Origin: an uncultured Aquimonas sp. | Lineage (GTDB): Bacteria; Pseudomonadota; Gammaproteobacteria; Xanthomonadales; Xanthomonadaceae | Direction: 5' to 3' | Assembly: GCF_937888285.1 (NCBI RefSeq) | Contig: NZ_CALART010000114.1 | Coordinates: 19,585 to 83,584 of the forward strand | Length of the DNA stretch: 64,000 nt | Shown: in pieces, positions 9,675 to 18,551 of the stretch | How positions within the stretch are numbered: the stretch's first letter is position 1 | How the letters are laid out: every line of letters starts with the position of its first letter | Made by a program: the position numbers and the translations under genes | The notes under the pieces: generated by a model | Told to the model about the DNA's origin: nothing | The model's database searches: none | Seen by the model: only the letters and a program-made list of their open reading frames with translations

Positions 9675-10544
9675 TTACGAATTGCGCAGGAACGCCAGTG
9701 TCTGGCGTCCACTGGTGCGGGTGAGCTGCGGGTGGTTCCATCCCAGGACTTCGCCGGCGCCGAGCACCAGGAGTCCGTTCGGACGCAGCAGGCGGGCAAG
9801 CCCGTCCAGTAGCTCGCCCCGGCGTTCCCGGGCGAAATAGATCAGGACGTTCTGGCAATAGATGAGATCAAGTTGGCGAAGCGGAGCGCGCGTGGCGTGC
9901 AGCAGGTTGACGCAGGCGAAACCGATCCTCCGCTGCAGGCGCTCGATGATCCTGAAGCCGCCGTCGGCCTCTTCGATCGAACGTGCACGATAGGGCTCCG
10001 GGATTTCCTCGATCCTCGCCTTGGGATACCAGCCGGCGCGAGCCACGCCGAGCGCGGCCTGGCTGACATCGGTGGCGGTGATACCGAAACGGCGCGGCTG
10101 TGCGAGACCGGACAGCGCTTCGTCGAGCAACATGGCCAGCGTGTACGCCTCCTCGCCGGTCGAGCATCCCACGCTGAGTGCGTGCAGGGACTGGTCGGCA
10201 GGGGCCTGGGCCAGCCAGGTCGGCAACCACTGGTCGCGGATCAGTGCGAGCGACGGCGGGTGGCGGAAGAAGCGCGTCTCGTGGACCGTGAGGTGATCCA
10301 CCAGCGCGACCCATTCCACCTGCCCTCGCGGCCCCGCCATCAGCTCGTCGTAGTAGCTTCGGTAATCGCTGAAACCCGCCGCACGCATCCGCCGCCGCAA
10401 GCCGGTGACCAGAAAGGGCTTGCGCTCCGGCGGCACCGTGACGCCAGTGCGCGTCTCCAGCAGGCGGACCCACAGCTGGAACTCGGCGTCGTCCATGCGG
10501 CCGGGTTCCAACTCGTAGATCGCCTTGCTGGTTGCGAGTGCCAT
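9675..10544 (-). CDS. pilK: CheR-type chemoreceptor methyltransferase PilK
   Basis: S-adenosylmethionine-dependent glutamate methyltransferase expected to methylate PilJ. The 289 residues contain the CheR N-terminal helical domain with the substrate-facing RRRM and VHETRFFRHP motifs. The SAM-binding loop reads SVGCSTGEEAYTLAM, and the later DLIYCQNVLIYF motif is typical of CheR. It lies 24 nt downstream of pilJ and 12 nt upstream of chpA on the same strand, the order known for the pil-chp cluster. An internal Met at residue 17 is a possible alternative start. Confidence 0.93.
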   Translation of the reverse strand: MALATSKAIYELEPGRMDDAEFQLWVRLLETRTGVTVPPERKPFLVTGLRRRMRAAGFSDYRSYYDELMAGPRGQVEWVALVDHLTVHETRFFRHPPSLALIRDQWLPTWLAQAPADQSLHALSVGCSTGEEAYTLAMLLDEALSGLAQPRRFGITATDVSQAALGVARAGWYPKARIEEIPEPYRARSIEEADGGFRIIERLQRRIGFACVNLLHATRAPLRQLDLIYCQNVLIYFARERRGELLDGLARLLRPNGLLVLGAGEVLGWNHPQLTRTSGRQTLAFLRNS

Positions 10545-10568
10545 GGCGGTAGCGGACCTTGCCTGCCC

Positions 10569-12614
10569 TTAGCCCGGCAGCTTGAAGTCGGCGACCGAGC
10601 GACGCAGGTCGGCGGCGAGCTGCGCGAGGTTTCCGATCGACTCGGCGGTCTGGCTGGCGCCCATCGAGGTCTGCGTGGTGATCTCCTGAATGACGTTCAT
10701 CGTGGCCGAGATGTTGGTCGCCGCAGCGGACTGCTGGCGGGCCGCCTCGGAGATGTTCTGAATCAGGTCCGCAAGGTCGTTCGAGACCTTTTCAATCTCA
10801 CCCAGCGCAAGGCCGGCGTCTTCCGCCAGGCGTGCACCGGCGACCACTTCCGCGGTGGTCTGCTCCATCGAGCTCACGGCTTCGTTGGTGTCGGACTGAA
10901 TCGTCTGCACCAGGGTCTCGATGCGCTTGGTCGCGTTCGAGGCGCGTTCCGCGAGGCGCTGCACTTCGTCGGCCACGACCGCGAAACCGCGGCCTGCTTC
11001 ACCGGCGGAGGCCGCCTGGATCGCCGCATTCAGCGCCAGGATGTTGGTCTGTTCGGCGATGTCGTTGATCAGTTCGACGATCGATCCGATTTCCTGCGAG
11101 CTTTCACCCAGGCGCTTGATTCGCTTGGAGGTTTCCTGGATCTGGTCACGGATCGAGTCCATGCCCTGGATCGTCTGGCGCACGACTTCGGCGCCCTTGG
11201 CGGCGATCTGCACCGAGCGCTGCGCAACGTCCGCGGATTCGGCGGAGTTCTTCGAGACCTCGTCGATCGACACCGCGATCTCGTTGATCGCAGCCGAGGC
11301 GGAGGTGATCTGCTGCGCCTGGTGTTCGGCGGCCTCGGCGAGGTGCATCGCGGTGGCCTGGGTCTCCTGGGCAGCGGCAGCCACCTGCACGGCGGTCTCG
11401 TTGATCGTGGTGACCAGTGAGCGCAGCGCCTCGACCGCGAAGTTGATCGAGTCCGCGATCGCGCCTGTGATGTCCTCGGTCACCGTCGCGCGGACGGTCA
11501 GGTCGCCTTCCGCGAGCGATCCCATTTCGTCCAGCAAGCGCAGAATCGCTTCCTGGTTACGCTGGTTCAGTTCCTGCGTGACCGAGAAACGACGCGTCTG
11601 GTCGCGGTAGATGGTGAGCAGCAGGCCGATCAGCGCGACCACGGCCAGGGCCGCGGCGATGATGCCGATCAGCAGGCTGGGGAAGGTGCGCTCGCCGGCC
11701 ATGGCGCTGATGCGGGCGCCGAGCTTGCGGGCACGGTCAAGCAGTTCCTCGGACTCGCGGAAGATGGTGTCCGAGGCTTCCTTGACCTCGAACAGGTCGG
11801 TGGCGCCCTGCAGGATGTATTCGACGTCCTGACGCACGCCGCCGAAGGCTTCCGCCACGCGCCCCAGGGCCACGCGGCCGGCCGGCGTTTCGATCCGCCG
11901 GATGCCCTGCTCGGCGCTGCCGGCGTCGAGGCCGGTGAGCACGTTGCCGAACATCGCGTAGTCACGCGAGAAGCGGTCGGCGGCGGATGTCGCCGCGGCA
12001 CCACCCTGGAGGATCTGGGTGACGTAGCGCAGCATGCGGTCGGCGAGCACGATCTGGCGGTTGGCGATGGTGATCTGGGTCGAGGCGGCACCGCTGTCGG
12101 TCATCGCGCGGACCACCTCGTCCATCTGGCCCTGCAGCTGCGGGACATTGGCCGAGAAGGCGGTTGCCGAGTCCGCGAGGTTCACGATCAGCTCGCGGCG
12201 ATCGAGGATTCGCGCGGCGTTCTCGTTGATCGCGCTCCACGCACCCTGCAACGCGGTGAGTTCGGTCGCTGCACTGACGCCACCGAGCGGCTCGGCGAAG
12301 GAAGGCAGGCCCGTAGTGGCGTCACCCTGGGCCAGCTTGTCGAGGTTGGCCTGGATGGAATTCCGGGTGCCCTCGAGCTCGGAGAAGGATTCGAGGCCGC
12401 CGGCCGCCGCTTCCTGCGCGAACTTCGCGATCTGCTGGGACTGCACCTGGATATTGGCGACGAGGTCGCGCGCATCCGCCTCCTGCTGCGCGTAGCGCGT
12501 CGAGAAGTAGAAGTTGATACCCAGCAGGAGGATCGCGATCGTGAGGATCAGGATCCAGAAGTTCAGGATGCCGCGTCGTTCCTTGCCGCCGATCGCGCCG
12601 ATGGTCGTACTCAT
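10569..12614 (-). CDS. pilJ: Type IV pilus methyl-accepting chemoreceptor PilJ
   Basis: Membrane chemoreceptor of the Pil-Chp pathway, sensing surface contact or pilin through its periplasmic domain. ATG 12614 is chosen because GAGGA sits 4 nt upstream; the frame stays open to 12704 without a ribosome site. The product is 681 residues. A transmembrane helix lies at about 15-35, a periplasmic alpha-helical PilJ domain at about 40-305, and a second transmembrane helix at about 308-332 (LLIGIIAAALAVVALIG). A HAMP region follows, then a long MCP coiled coil whose hairpin tip contains FAVVADEVQRLAERA. No C-terminal CheR-docking pentapeptide is seen. It is preceded by pilI and followed by pilK. Confidence 0.95.
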   Translation of the reverse strand: MSTTIGAIGGKERRGILNFWILILTIAILLLGINFYFSTRYAQQEADARDLVANIQVQSQQIAKFAQEAAAGGLESFSELEGTRNSIQANLDKLAQGDATTGLPSFAEPLGGVSAATELTALQGAWSAINENAARILDRRELIVNLADSATAFSANVPQLQGQMDEVVRAMTDSGAASTQITIANRQIVLADRMLRYVTQILQGGAAATSAADRFSRDYAMFGNVLTGLDAGSAEQGIRRIETPAGRVALGRVAEAFGGVRQDVEYILQGATDLFEVKEASDTIFRESEELLDRARKLGARISAMAGERTFPSLLIGIIAAALAVVALIGLLLTIYRDQTRRFSVTQELNQRNQEAILRLLDEMGSLAEGDLTVRATVTEDITGAIADSINFAVEALRSLVTTINETAVQVAAAAQETQATAMHLAEAAEHQAQQITSASAAINEIAVSIDEVSKNSAESADVAQRSVQIAAKGAEVVRQTIQGMDSIRDQIQETSKRIKRLGESSQEIGSIVELINDIAEQTNILALNAAIQAASAGEAGRGFAVVADEVQRLAERASNATKRIETLVQTIQSDTNEAVSSMEQTTAEVVAGARLAEDAGLALGEIEKVSNDLADLIQNISEAARQQSAAATNISATMNVIQEITTQTSMGASQTAESIGNLAQLAADLRRSVADFKLPG

Positions 12615-12777
12615 ATGGTCCTCGCCCCAGAAAACCCGGCCGGCGACGCATCCAGCATCCCCCGACCACTCCCCCGGCGCGACGCGTGTCGCGTCCGGAG
12701 ACATGCCAGCCGCGCACTGGGCGCAGAGGGCAATGACCGCGCGATCCGTGCGCGGCCCCTGTTGAATCTACCTGCCA

Positions 12778-13329
12778 TCAGGCCACTGCGGCCTGGCGGA
12801 ACTCTGCAGTTCGGACAAGGCGCGCCATGTCGAACACATGCCAGACGGTGTCACCCAGCGCATAGGCGTCGGTGACAAAGGCGGCGTAGCGGCTGTCGGG
12901 ATCCTGGTGGAGCTCGACGCGCTGCGCCTCGGAAAAGTTGCGCTGGCCGAACAGCTCGTCGATCAGGACCGCCACGTTGCCGCCCGGCTGCTTGATCACC
13001 AGCGCGCGGGTGTTTTCGTGCACGACGGTGCGCTCGCCCTCGAGGAACTGCTTCAGGTCCACCACCGGAAACAAGGTGCCGCGCACATTGGAAACGCCAA
13101 GCAGCCAGGGCTGGGAGCCGGGCACGGGCGTCGGCGGCGGCAGGGTGAGAAGCTCGGCGATGTCGGCGATCGCCGACACCAGCAGATGCTGTCCCAGCCG
13201 GTAACCGAGGCCGCGCCAGGCCCCGGCGGAGTCGAGCTGCTCGGGCACGCCGGCGACGTGCGAGAGGCTGCGCGCCTCGTAGTCGGCGAGGATCGCAAAG
13301 GGATCGAATGGCGATGCCCCTGTGCTCAT
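12778..13329 (-). CDS. pilI: CheW-like adaptor PilI
   Basis: Adaptor that couples PilJ to the kinase ChpA. The 183-residue protein is essentially one CheW domain, with GVSNVRGTLFPVVDL and VAVLIDELFG matching the beta-strand core. Its ATG overlaps the pilH stop in an ATGA arrangement (13326-13329), pointing to translational coupling. The 163-nt gap before pilJ holds no gene. Confidence 0.93.
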   Translation of the reverse strand: MSTGASPFDPFAILADYEARSLSHVAGVPEQLDSAGAWRGLGYRLGQHLLVSAIADIAELLTLPPPTPVPGSQPWLLGVSNVRGTLFPVVDLKQFLEGERTVVHENTRALVIKQPGGNVAVLIDELFGQRNFSEAQRVELHQDPDSRYAAFVTDAYALGDTVWHVFDMARLVRTAEFRQAAVA

Positions 13330-13709
13330 GCGCTGCCCCTGGCTCCGGCCTTGACCAGCGCGTTGATGCGACCCAGCAGGTCGGCCTCGGCTGGCGGCTT
13401 GACGACATAGTCCTTTGCGCCCTGGCGCAGGCCCCAGACGCGATCGGTTTCCATGCCCTTGGTGCTGACGATGATGATCGGGATGTGCTGGGTCTTCGGC
13501 GAGCGCGACAAGGAGCGCGTGGCCTGGAAGCCACTCATGCCGGGCAGGATGACGTCCATGAGGATGAGGTCGGGCAGCTCGGCCTCGGCCACCGCGATGC
13601 CGTCCTCCGCGCTCGCGGCGGCGCTCACGGTATGCCCGCCCCGTTCCAGCATCTGGCTGAAAACGCGGGTATCGGTGGGTGAGTCTTCGATGATCAGAAT
13701 GCGTGCCAT
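13326..13709 (-). CDS. pilH: Single-domain response regulator PilH
   Basis: CheY-like receiver phosphorylated by ChpA; in Pseudomonas it influences pilus retraction. The 127 residues form one receiver domain with the acidic pair IIEDS near residue 8, phosphoacceptor Asp52 (LILMDVILPG), IIIVSTKG and the conserved Lys in YVVKP. It sits between pilG and pilI, as in the known pilGHIJK order, and overlaps pilI by 4 nt. Confidence 0.93.
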   Translation of the reverse strand: MARILIIEDSPTDTRVFSQMLERGGHTVSAAASAEDGIAVAEAELPDLILMDVILPGMSGFQATRSLSRSPKTQHIPIIIVSTKGMETDRVWGLRQGAKDYVVKPPAEADLLGRINALVKAGARGSA

Positions 13710-13749
13710 TGCAGAGCGCCCCCCTGAAGGCGTTGCGGGTTCAACGGAT

Positions 13750-14151
13750 TCAGCCGCGAATGACGTGCCGGCGGATCGCCGACAGCAGTTCGTCGCGGGT
13801 GAAAGGCTTGGTGAGATATTCCTCCGAACCCACGATGCGACCCTTCGCCTTGTCGAACAGGCCGTCCTTGGAGGACAGCATGATCACCGGCGTCGAGCGG
13901 AACACCTGGTTGTTCTTGATCAGCGCGCAGGTCTGGTAGCCATCCAGGCGCGGCATCATGATGTCGACGAAGATCACCTGCGGGTGGTGGTCCGCGATCT
14001 TCGCCAAGGCTTCAAATCCATCCGTGGCGGTGACCACGTCGCAGCCTTCCTTCTTGAGCAGGGTCTCAGCCGTCCGGCGGATCGTCTTCGAGTCGTCGAT
14101 GACCATCACCTTCAGGCCTTCCAGGCTGGCCGAACCTTGGTTCTCTTCCAT
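13750..14151 (-). CDS. pilG: Single-domain response regulator PilG
   Basis: CheY-like regulator at the head of the Pil-Chp operon, needed for pilus extension and polarity in relatives. ATG 14151 is chosen because GGGGA lies 6 nt upstream and the protein then begins MEENQ, like Pseudomonas PilG (MEQQ). ATG 14157 and an earlier start at 14193 are alternatives. The 133-residue product carries MVIDDSKTIRRTAETLL, phosphoacceptor Asp63 (FVDIMMPRLDGY), MLSSKDGLFDKAKG and LTKPF, nearly identical to family members. It is divergent from gshB across 447 nt. Confidence 0.96.
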   Translation of the reverse strand: MEENQGSASLEGLKVMVIDDSKTIRRTAETLLKKEGCDVVTATDGFEALAKIADHHPQVIFVDIMMPRLDGYQTCALIKNNQVFRSTPVIMLSSKDGLFDKAKGRIVGSEEYLTKPFTRDELLSAIRRHVIRG

Positions 14152-14598
14152 TCGCATTCCCCACAGGGCGCCAGCCAACCGTCGGCCGCGCAAACCGAAG
14201 CTATATCCCAGCCGTCGCCGGAACTGTCAAGCAAAGCCTGTTCCACGGCATCGACACGCCCCCTGTTGCGCGCGATCCCCGGCACGCCGCTGCATCGGAT
14301 CGGTCCGCCCTCGGACCTCTTCGGTTGCAGCAGCAAGGTGGCGTCGAGCGTCACCAAGCCGCTGCTAGTATAGCCAGCGTTCACGTGGCTTCGGCGCAGG
14401 CTCCGGGGGCTTTTCGAGCGTTCCGGGCAAAGAGTCGATCGGCGCACGCTTTGCGTGCGGCCCGGATCGATGGCGTGACCGCGCGGGTCAATTGACGTCC
14501 GCCCGCCGTCGTTTGCGGCTGGGCTCGTCACGCGACCTCCCCCCCAACCACAGGGACGGTGCCCAGCGGCGCCCGCCCGCAGGACAAGCACACACGAC
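14152..14598. other. Divergent intergenic region pilG/gshB
   Basis: The 447-nt spacer between two divergent operons has no convincing gene. It holds a -10-like TATACT on the minus strand (14367-14372), a short hairpin with CGCACGC/GCGTGCG arms and TTT loop near 14443-14459, and a perfect 10-bp palindrome GTCAATTGAC at 14487-14496. That palindrome could be a protein-binding site. Any pilG leader starting at the TATACT box would be about 210 nt long. Confidence 0.5.
14367..14372 (-). promoter_or_regulatory. Candidate -10 box for the pil-chp operon
   Basis: TATACT on the minus strand, one mismatch from TATAAT, lies in the pilG/gshB spacer. No good -35 is seen 17 nt upstream, so activation by another factor or a chance match remains possible. 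Confidence 0.3.
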
Positions 14599-15536
<938 letters not shown>

Positions 15537-15540
<4 letters not shown>

Positions 15541-16415
15541 GTTCGGAGCTGTCGACCCCGGCCGTCGTGGTTGGCGACGGCGACCGCCTGGGCGCCACCC
15601 TGGTGTTCTCGCTCATCGCCCATGGCGTGCTGGCGCTGGGCATCGGGTTCACGGTGGAGAACCCCGCGCCGCTGCGCCCCACCCTCGACATCATCCTGAC
15701 CCAGACCCGCAGCGAGCAGCGTCCGGACGATCCCGACTTCCTTGCCCAGGCCAGCCAGCAGGGCGGTGGCGACGCAGAGAAAGCCGAACGCCCGAGCGAG
15801 CCGGTGTCTTCGCCCGTGCCCAAGACCCAGCCCGGCATTGCGCCCGTGCCGGTCAGCCCGGCCGCGCCGCCGCCGCAGCCCGAGCGCACCCAGCAGGTGC
15901 TCAGCACGCGCGCCGACAGTGCGCAGCAGGTGCCCGACGCCGAGCGCGTGCCGACGCCAGACACCCAGCTGCCCAGCGCCCGGCATCTGATGGAACAGAG
16001 CATGGAAATGGCACGGCTCGCCGCCGAGATCGAGCGCGACAGCCAGGCCTACGCCAAGCGGCCCAAGCGCAAGTTCATTTCGGCCAATACCGCGGAGTAC
16101 GAGTTCGCGTCGTACATGCGCGGCTGGGTGGCCCGGGTCGAACGCATCGGAAACCTCAACTACCCCGACGAGGCGCGCCGCCGCAATCTCGTCGGCCAGC
16201 TGCTGATGACCGTGGCGGTGCGTCGCGACGGCAGCGTCGAGCGCATCGACATCATCCGCTCCAGCGGCTATCCGGTGCTGGACGAGGCTGCGCTGCGCAT
16301 CGTCCGCCTGGGCGAACCCTACCCGCCGCTGCCCGAGACGGCGGAGAACATCGAGATCCTGCACATCACCCGCACCTGGGAATTCCAGCCGGGCAACGTG
16401 CTGCGCAACCGCTGA
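15537..16415 (+). CDS. tonB3: TonB-family energy transducer (TonB3-like)
   Basis: Inner-membrane-anchored periplasmic protein that passes proton-motive energy to outer-membrane partners. The GTG start overlaps the gshB stop by 4 nt (GTGA). The 292 residues comprise an N-terminal transmembrane anchor at about 18-38, a Pro/Gln-rich periplasm-spanning stretch at about 85-140, and a TonB C-terminal domain at about 200-292. That domain contains YPDEARRRNLVGQLLMTVAV and DGSVERIDIIRSSGYPVLD. No ExbB/ExbD gene is nearby. Its position beside gshB and pilG equals that of Pseudomonas TonB3, which affects twitching motility, so a role with the pil system is plausible. Confidence 0.85.
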
Positions 16416-16456
16416 CTGGACCCTTACGCGTGACGGGCAGCGCCGCGCGCGACTGC

Positions 16457-16462
16457 TAGAAT
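16457..16462 (+). promoter_or_regulatory. -10 box 7 nt before yqgE start (leaderless candidate)
   Basis: TAGAAT is followed by 7 nt and then the yqgE ATG, with no Shine-Dalgarno between. A transcript from here would begin at or next to the start codon. Confidence 0.45.
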
Positions 16463-16469
16463 CGCGCCC

Positions 16470-17039
16470 ATGCCCTCGCCTGCCAGTCCACTGAGCAACC
16501 AGCTCCTGATCGCCCTGCCCCAGCTGGACGACCCCAACTTCGCGCGCACCGTCACCCTGATCTGCAGACACGACGAGGAAGGCGCGATGGGCATCACGCT
16601 CAATCGCCCGTCGGACTACCACATGGCCGAGGTGCTTTCGCAGCTGGGCCTCGACGACCGCACCGGCCTGCTGGGCCAGCGCGAAGTCCTGACCGGCGGC
16701 CCGGTGCATCCGGAGCGCGGCTTCGTGCTGCATGCCGATGACGGCCGCGACTGGGACTCGACCTACCGGGTCTCGCCGCAGATCAAGCTGACCACCTCGC
16801 GCGACATCCTCGCCGCGATGGCGGCGGGCAGCGGCCCCGCCAAGGCCCTGCTCGCCCTGGGCTGCGCGGGCTGGGGGCCGGGCCAGCTGGAGGAAGAACT
16901 GGCCGCCAATGCCTGGCTCACCGTGCCGGCCGATGACTCGATCCTGTTCGACCTGCCGCTGGAGCAGCGCTGGAACAGCGCGGCCGCTCTGCTCGGCGTC
17001 GACCTGCGCCTGCTGACCGACTACGCGGGTCGCGCATGA
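16470..17039 (+). CDS. yqgE: YqgE/AlgH family protein
   Basis: Conserved cytoplasmic protein of the AlgH/UPF0301 family; its biochemical role is not settled, and in Pseudomonas algH affects alginate and stress regulation. The 189 residues match the family length, with LIALPQLDDPNFARTV, GAMGITLNRP, GGPVHPERGFVLH and ALGCAGWGPGQLEEE as recognisable blocks. Its stop overlaps the ruvX start by 4 nt (ATGA), the usual pairing with ruvX. The start has a -10 box just upstream and no clear ribosome site. Confidence 0.93.
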   Translation: MPSPASPLSNQLLIALPQLDDPNFARTVTLICRHDEEGAMGITLNRPSDYHMAEVLSQLGLDDRTGLLGQREVLTGGPVHPERGFVLHADDGRDWDSTYRVSPQIKLTTSRDILAAMAAGSGPAKALLALGCAGWGPGQLEEELAANAWLTVPADDSILFDLPLEQRWNSAAALLGVDLRLLTDYAGRA

Positions 17040-17482
17040 GTGCTGCCGACAGCGCCACCCCGGTCTGCGTGCTGGGGTTCGATGTCGGTGCCCGACGCAC
17101 CGGGGTGGCGGTCGGCAACACGCTGTCGATGAGCGCGCGCGCGATCGCGGTCCTGCCGGTGAACGAGGGCGAGCCCGACTGGATCGCCTGCGACCGTCTG
17201 CTCCGCGAGTGGTCGCCGCAGCAGCTGATCGTCGGCGAGCCGCTCACCCTCGAGGGCGAGGCGCAGCCCGCCACCCATCGCGCCCGTCGCTTCGCCCGCG
17301 CCCTGCAGCAGCGCTACGGCCTGCCGGTCGCGCTGGTCGACGAGCGCTCCAGCTCGCGCGAGGCCGACCGTCGGTTCGCAAAGGCGCGCAGCGAAGGCCG
17401 CGCCAGGCGCTCGCATGCAGAGCTGCTCGACGCGCTGGCGGCACAGATCATCCTCGAACGCTGGCTCGGCCAGCTCGATTGA
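17036..17482 (+). CDS. ruvX: Holliday junction resolvase-like RuvX (YqgF)
   Basis: RNase H-fold nuclease of the YqgF/RuvX family, linked to pre-16S rRNA processing and proposed to resolve Holliday junctions. The 148 residues show the first catalytic Asp16 in GFDVGARRTGVAVGN, the VGEPLTLEG block, DERSSSREA, and the C-terminal ELLDALAAQIIL with the last acidic residue. It is translationally coupled to yqgE and followed by pyrB after 28 nt. Confidence 0.93.
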   Translation: MSAADSATPVCVLGFDVGARRTGVAVGNTLSMSARAIAVLPVNEGEPDWIACDRLLREWSPQQLIVGEPLTLEGEAQPATHRARRFARALQQRYGLPVALVDERSSSREADRRFAKARSEGRARRSHAELLDALAAQIILERWLGQLD

Positions 17483-17510
17483 ATCCCCAACTCCCTGCAT
17501 ATCCCCGACC

Positions 17511-18461
17511 ATGAGCAGCCTGCAGCACCACCCCGATGGACGCCTTCGCCATCTGCTGAGCCTGGATGGCCTCGGCCGCGGCGAGATCGAAGGCCTGCTG
17601 GACCGCGCCGAGGCCCTGCGCCCGCAGGCACTGGACGGTCGCGCCAACCTGCAGGCGCTGGCCGGGCGGACGATCGTCAACCTGTTCTTCGAACCCTCCA
17701 CCCGCACCCGCAGCTCGTTCCAGCTGGCGGCGCGGCGCCAGGGTGCCGAGGTGCTGAACTTCGACGTCGCGCACTCGTCTTCGCGCAAGGGCGAAACCCT
17801 GCTCGACACCTTCCGCAACCTTGAAGCCATGGGCGCCGACGCCTTCGTGATCCGCGTCGCCGAGTCCGGCGTGCTGGCCGAGCTGGCCGCGGCGGCCCGG
17901 CCGCATGTGCACCTGGTCAATGCAGGCGACGGCCGCGCGGCCCATCCCACCCAGGGCCTTCTGGACATGCTGACCGTGCGCCAGCGCAAGGGCCGCGACT
18001 TCTCGCGGCTCAAGTTCGTGCTGGTCGGCGACATCCTGCATTCGCGGGTCGCGCGCTCCGACCTGCATGCCCTGCGCGCCCTGGGCGCCGGAGAGATCCG
18101 CGTCTGCGGCCCGGCCTCACTGCTGCCGCAGGACGGCACGCTTGAAGGCTGCAGGGTGTTCGACCGCTTCGACGAAGCCATCGAAGGCGTCGACGTGGTG
18201 ATGATGCTGCGCCTGCAGCGCGAGCGCATGGAGGAAGGCCTGGTCAGCTCGCTGGCTGACTACCACCGCGATTTTGGTCTTGATGGCGCCCGCCTGCTGC
18301 GCGCCGAGCCGGATGCCATCGTTACCCATCCGGGCCCGATGAACCGCGGGGTGGAGATCACCGATGCCGTTGCCGACGGCCCGCAGTCGGTGATCCTCGA
18401 ACAGGTCAGCAATGGCGTGGCCGTGCGCATGGCCGTGCTGGCCGAGCTTCTCTCCGACTGA
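17511..18461 (+). CDS. pyrB: Aspartate carbamoyltransferase catalytic subunit
   Basis: Condenses carbamoyl phosphate and aspartate, the committed step of pyrimidine synthesis. ATG 17511 is chosen because it lies just after ruvX and gives a normal 316-residue enzyme. The carbamoyl-phosphate site reads FFEPSTRTRSSF (STRTR 63-67), followed by SSSRKGETLLDT, HPTQGLLDM, and HPGPMNRGVEI near 275. In Pseudomonas pyrR lies between ruvX and pyrB and a pyrC-like gene follows. Neither is present here, and parE follows instead. No Shine-Dalgarno is evident. Confidence 0.94.
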   Translation: MSSLQHHPDGRLRHLLSLDGLGRGEIEGLLDRAEALRPQALDGRANLQALAGRTIVNLFFEPSTRTRSSFQLAARRQGAEVLNFDVAHSSSRKGETLLDTFRNLEAMGADAFVIRVAESGVLAELAAAARPHVHLVNAGDGRAAHPTQGLLDMLTVRQRKGRDFSRLKFVLVGDILHSRVARSDLHALRALGAGEIRVCGPASLLPQDGTLEGCRVFDRFDEAIEGVDVVMMLRLQRERMEEGLVSSLADYHRDFGLDGARLLRAEPDAIVTHPGPMNRGVEITDAVADGPQSVILEQVSNGVAVRMAVLAELLSD

Positions 18462-18551
18462 TCTGCCGCAGACAGCGCTACGCACGCGCTACCCTTGCAG
18501 CCTTTTCGATTCCCCGTGCCGCAGCAGCGGCACCCGTACAAGCGAAAACCC